From contig NZ_BMVP01000027.1 in NCBI RefSeq assembly GCF_014650775.1, positions 1 through 45,290 on the forward strand: a stretch of 45,290 nucleotides of DNA, read 5' to 3'. How positions within the stretch are numbered: position 1 is the stretch's first letter; each line of letters opens with the position of its first letter. Source of the stretch: Streptomyces cirratus (GTDB lineage Bacteria > Actinomycetota > Actinomycetes > Streptomycetales > Streptomycetaceae). Position numbers and translations under genes: made by a program. Below the pieces are notes generated by a model, which was not told the DNA's origin, did not search any database, and saw only the letters and a program-made list of their open reading frames with translations. Below are positions 41,801 through 45,290 of the stretch, one piece after another.

Positions 41801-43875
41801 CTATTGATTGCCGCCCGCCGCTTCCGCGTTTGCGAGGTGATCCTGAAGCTCGAGGTGTCTGAACTGGTAGGCGTTCCCGGCAACCCGAAGTAGACCTGCG
41901 TCAGAGGCCCAGGCGAGGAACCGCCCGAGGCGCCACGGTAGACGTCGGCGTGTGCAGAGTAGTGTGGCAACGTAGCGACGCCAGGCGGCGGCCCAGACAA
42001 CCCCGCCAAGAACACCACCGCTACCCAAGAGCACCAGCAAGATGATCAGACTGCGATAATAGTTGGGGTGAAACCCCCGTTCCTTTAAAAGGCCCCAGGT
42101 CACGATGCTCAGGACAAGGCCGGCCGCGGCGCTGACACCGACCAGAATCCCTGAGCGTAGATCTGCCCGAACAAGGGCGTTGGGGCCCGTATTAGAAGCC
42201 GTAGTTTCCAGGTTGCGCCGAAGGCCAAAAGCACAGCCTCCGATCAGGGCGACCGGGAAGAGCAAGCTACAGCCCAGCACGACGTCGGAGGCAGGGGAAT
42301 ACGTGTTGGGCAGGGTCACGGCCAATGAGAAGGCAAGTACTGCAACGAAGCCTACAACGACTGGCCCGATGACTGCTCGCCTTCCCTCCTGCGTGCGGAG
42401 ACGTCCAGGCGTGATGCTTTTGGGTGTGGGCCAGACAGTTCTGGCCGAGGCGACGATCCAGCTGATGGCCAGCAATGCCAAGACTACGAGCCCCAGGGCT
42501 AGCCTGTGGTCGTCGATGGCCGCGGGCACCATCGAGTACACGAAGGCCAGTCCGACGGTACTGCTTACTGCCATGTCGGCTACTCGGGCACGCATCCCTG
42601 CGATTGGCCAGAGCCGGTGCAGAACCAGGTCGGTGCTGGACAGCACGTGGCCGCCCACAGTGCGGCGTTCGCGGGCGTTCTGGGTCAGATATCGGGCGAG
42701 GAGCCCGAGCCAGCACCCGACCTGCTCCGGTCCGTAGACACGATTGCCTGCACGCTCGTGCAGTTTGGTGGCGGCGGGCAGGAACTGGTCAAGGAGTTGG
42801 TTGCGCAGCGCCTCTGGGTCGGTGAAGCGGAGCAGTTCGGTGGGGTGGCCGTTGGCTTCGTAGACGGTCACCGCCAGGGTGAGCAGCCAGGGGGTGGAGA
42901 GGATATGGGCGGCTGCTCCTTGCGGGTGCTGTCGTGCGATGGCAAGCACCGGCTGCCAGTCGTCGGGGGCCAGAGCGCGAGCGGCGACGAAGCGCTCTGC
43001 CTGTTCGGCCGTCACAGATGACACGACGATGCGGGCTGAGTCGGTCAGGCGGATTCCTGCTGAGAGCGTGTCGTAGGTGGTAGTGCGGCAGGTCACTACT
43101 AGAGGTGCCTTTTGGCGGCCGACTTGGTACTGGTTGAAGGCGGCCAGGGCTTCAGCGGCACGGCACGGTCCGGCAACGCTCACTCCGCCGTCCATTTCGT
43201 CCAGGCCGTCGAGTACCGGCAGGATGCAGCGTCGTTCGACCAAGCGCTTGGCTGTTGCCTTGCTCAGCTGGTACGTATCTACGAGCTGGTCGCTAAGCCA
43301 CCTGTCCAGGGGCTGAGTGGTGTCCCAGCCAGCCAGGGCCATGCGGACCGGGACAGGTTCGCCGACTTCTCGTATCTCAAGCAGGCCCAGCATGAGTTCG
43401 ACGGCCAGGACTGTCTTTCCTGCTCCGGGGGCTCCGGTGATGAGCAGCCGCCCGGGCTGAAGGCGGCGGTAGTAGTCGCTGATCTCGCTCAGATTCCCAG
43501 CGGGCTCGGCACCAGCAGCTGCCCGGGAGGGTGGGGCCCGAAAGCAGAAGGCAACATTGATCGGCTGGTTGTCGCCGCCCAGCAACTGAGTCCGTTGCGC
43601 CAGTTCACTGGCTTCTACCACTTCGGCAAGCTTTCGGGCTGCTTGGACCACGTCCACATCGGCCGACGGTTTGAGTGCCTCGCTGCTACACCGGCCACGG
43701 GCAGCAGTCCGACCACTAGACCCATCAGGCCTAGTTTGTCGGACATGGCCAGGTTGCCGCTGATGAACGTGATCACGGCCCAGACACACACAGCCAGGCA
43801 TGCCGAAGCTAGCAGCAGCCCGCTTGTGTAACGGACCCACTCTCGGTTGAGGGCACCTCTCACCCCGCACAGCAT
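41801..43875 (-). CDS. NACHT-type NTPase with membrane segments (frameshift near 43680)
   Basis: A protein of about 690 residues. The start at 43875 gives two N-terminal membrane helices (SGLLLASACLAVCVWAVITF, GLMGLVVGLLPVAGVAA). The frame must shift by one base near 43680 to join the long frame (EALKPSADVDVVQAARKLAE). The NACHT core follows: Walker A LLITGAPGAGKTVLA, Walker B CILPVLDGLDEM and VVTCRTTTYD. After the helical part come at least four hydrophobic segments and a short conserved-looking end (AYQFRHLELQDHLA). NACHT proteins of this type belong to STAND immune or regulatory NTPases. Without the shift, translation would lack the N-terminal helices. IS630 sequence lies on both sides. 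Confidence 0.75.
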
Positions 43876-43964
43876 GCCCTGCCTGGACCGGCCAGCGCAG
43901 GAGCGCCGCGCGGAGCTACTGGTTGCCTCGCCGAAACCGGACTCAGACGGACGACAACACGCCC

Positions 43965-45036
43965 TCAACCTCGTGTCGTGAGTGCGAGGCCGGTCGCGGT
44001 GAGGCATCCGTTGATGACGTCGCTGCGGTACTGGATCTGGCGGAGGCCGTGTCGTAGCCAGCGGATGAGGTGGTCGGGGTCGGTGAAGGCGGTGTTGGCC
44101 TGGCTGGTCCGGCGAAGGATCGACCAGATGCCTTCCACAGGGTTGAGGTCGGGGGCGTAGGGCGGCAGGCGGTAGGCCGTGATCCAGTCGTGGGCGTCGA
44201 TGAACTCACGCATGCGACGGTCCTTATGGACGTTGAGGTTGTCCCAGACGAGGACGATCGGTCCGCCGAGCTGCTGGTGGGCGGCGATGAGGAGGTCGCG
44301 GTACTCGGTCCAGGCGAAGCTCTTGCGGCCCCCGTTCTTGTGATCGGTGTGCCGTTTGGGCCGGTAGACCAGGCGGGAGCGTTCGCAGGGTTTGTAGCAG
44401 CACAGGGCGGCGACGGAGAAGCGTCGCTGGGAGCGGCCGAGGACCCGGATAACCGGAGTGGTTCCGCGTTTGCCCCAGGTGCGTGAGGTCGGCGGCGTCA
44501 TCGAGAATCCGGCTTCGTCTTCGAAGACGATCCAGGCTCCGAGCGCCGCCGCGGTGGTTCCAGGTGCGCCACACGTCCTTCACCCAGCAGGCGACTACTG
44601 TCTCGTCGCGTTCGACGGCACGGCGGGCCGGAACCTGGTGGCTCCAGCCGTGCCTGCGCAGCATCTGGGAGATACCCGACAGCGTCATGCTCTTGTGGAA
44701 ACGTCGGCCGATCAGGGTCTTGATCCTGGCCAGCGTCCATCTCTGATCGGGCCAGCCGTGTGCAACCGGGCCTCTGGCCAACTCGTCCTCGAGCGCGGCG
44801 AACAGCACATCGCTCAGCTTCGGCCGGGACGCCGGGCCACGGGAACGAACCGCGTCCTGACCAGCCTCCCGCCAGGCCCGCCGCCACCGCTGCACCGATC
44901 TGACGCTGACCCGTAACTCCTTCGCGATGCCCGTGCTGCCCCGCCCATCGACGAACATGCCGACCGCTTCCATCCGGACCCGCTCACGGAACACTCGCCT
45001 CTCCGCGGTCAGATCCCCACCCTGCGGATACCTCAT
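43965..45036 (-). mobile_element. IS630-family transposase gene with internal frameshift
   Basis: The minus-strand frame from 45036 encodes the helix-turn-helix (AKELRVSVRSVQRWRRAW), LARIKTLIGRRFHKSMTLSG and VVACWVKDVW. Near 44565 the frame shifts, and the second part (44501 to 43965) has the DDE core: FEDEAGFSMTPPTSRTWG lies just upstream of it, then IVLVWDNLNVHKD and LPPYAPDLNPVEGIWS. The core residues (ED, WDN, NPVE) are intact, but the frameshift between HTH and core should inactivate it unless programmed. The right terminal sequence lies at about 45060-45100. It points toward the NACHT gene. Confidence 0.8.
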
Positions 45037-45290
45037 ACCTCCGGCATACCACGACGATCACCAACCGTCAGCCCCTACGACAACCTGCCTTCAAGCTCAG
45101 TAGACCCCTTCCTCCACCGTAATCGGCGTGGATCAGGTTCGCAGGCCATGGCAGCAGGTCGGTGCAGCGGACCCGCCGCTCCTCGTCTTCGTGCACAACC
45201 GTCCGTGGGACAGCTCTGGACTCCGACTTAGTACTCCAGCAGCGTTTCGCTATCTGGCCTGGTCAGGAGGGCGCGTCGGGAGTGTAGTGG
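45037..45290. other. Right end of the window, no gene recognised
   Basis: It contains the leader and outer end of the IS630 element to about 45100. The remaining 190 bases hold no gene that I can support. Confidence 0.5.

Noticed and set aside
43950..45096. ACGACAAC...GCC.TCAA similarity on both sides of the IS630 gene, first read as terminal inverted repeats
   Set aside because: The two copies are in the same orientation (43951 and 45077) and match only partly, so they are not proper inverted ends. One may be a relic of another IS630 end.
1..45290. CRISPR arrays, rRNA operons and tRNA genes
   Set aside because: I found no regularly spaced repeats, no tRNA-like cloverleaf with a GGTTCGAATC-type arm and no rRNA sequence. 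A short or diverged tRNA could be missed by eye.

Overview
The window is high-GC DNA (most codons end in G or C) with actinomycete hallmarks: GGAGG-type ribosome sites, GTG starts, TetR/SDR pairs, many secreted proteins, and IS5, IS481 and IS630 remnants. A Streptomyces or close relative is the best guess. The mix of IS debris, conflict genes, immunity-like genes and metabolic islands suggests a chromosome arm or large plasmid rather than core chromosome.

Layout. 1-2.45 kb: the end of an IS5-type element abuts a HEPN-like hypothetical gene, followed by a small membrane-anchored protein and a YoaK-type membrane protein. 2.6-4.3 kb: IS5 debris and unrecognised sequence. 4.3-8.2 kb: a trypco2-like protein next to a trypsin-NTPase-TPR protein of 1184 residues. 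This is the best candidate for a biological-conflict (defence) system. 8.3-10 kb: a TetR regulator and a short-chain dehydrogenase share a palindromic operator, and a second copy of that palindrome lies at 2.6 kb. 10.1-20 kb: accessory DNA with an IS481 remnant, a YVTN propeller protein, two diverged paralogues of a secreted RPGGC-repeat protein, an internally deleted IS5 relative, a truncated KASIII gene, a secreted TGGG-repeat protein and several frameshifted or broken genes.

20.3-25.1 kb: a metal-handling block with a ZnuABC-like transporter, a His/Met-rich membrane protein (frameshifted) and a PepSY-TM protein. 25.1-30.8 kb: a three-gene operon (CoA transferase, AMP-forming ligase, Tat-secreted DJ-1/PfpI protein) divergent from an acyl-CoA dehydrogenase. 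30.8-33.1 kb: a GH88-like hydrolase with an MFS transporter. 33.3-34.9 kb: a second His/Met-rich membrane protein and an ECF sigma factor.

35-45.3 kb: a second accessory zone. It holds a PD-(D/E)XK nuclease-like gene, two immunity-like genes (one barstar), an IS5-family element with ~90-bp inverted repeats that carries an accessory gene and an extra cargo gene, a YceI protein, a broken DoxX gene, a UBP zinc-finger protein, and a NACHT NTPase with membrane segments. IS630 sequences flank the NACHT gene on both sides.

At least eight genes are each interrupted by what look like single-base frameshifts. This may be real decay in an accessory region or residual assembly error, and it limits certainty about which genes are functional.
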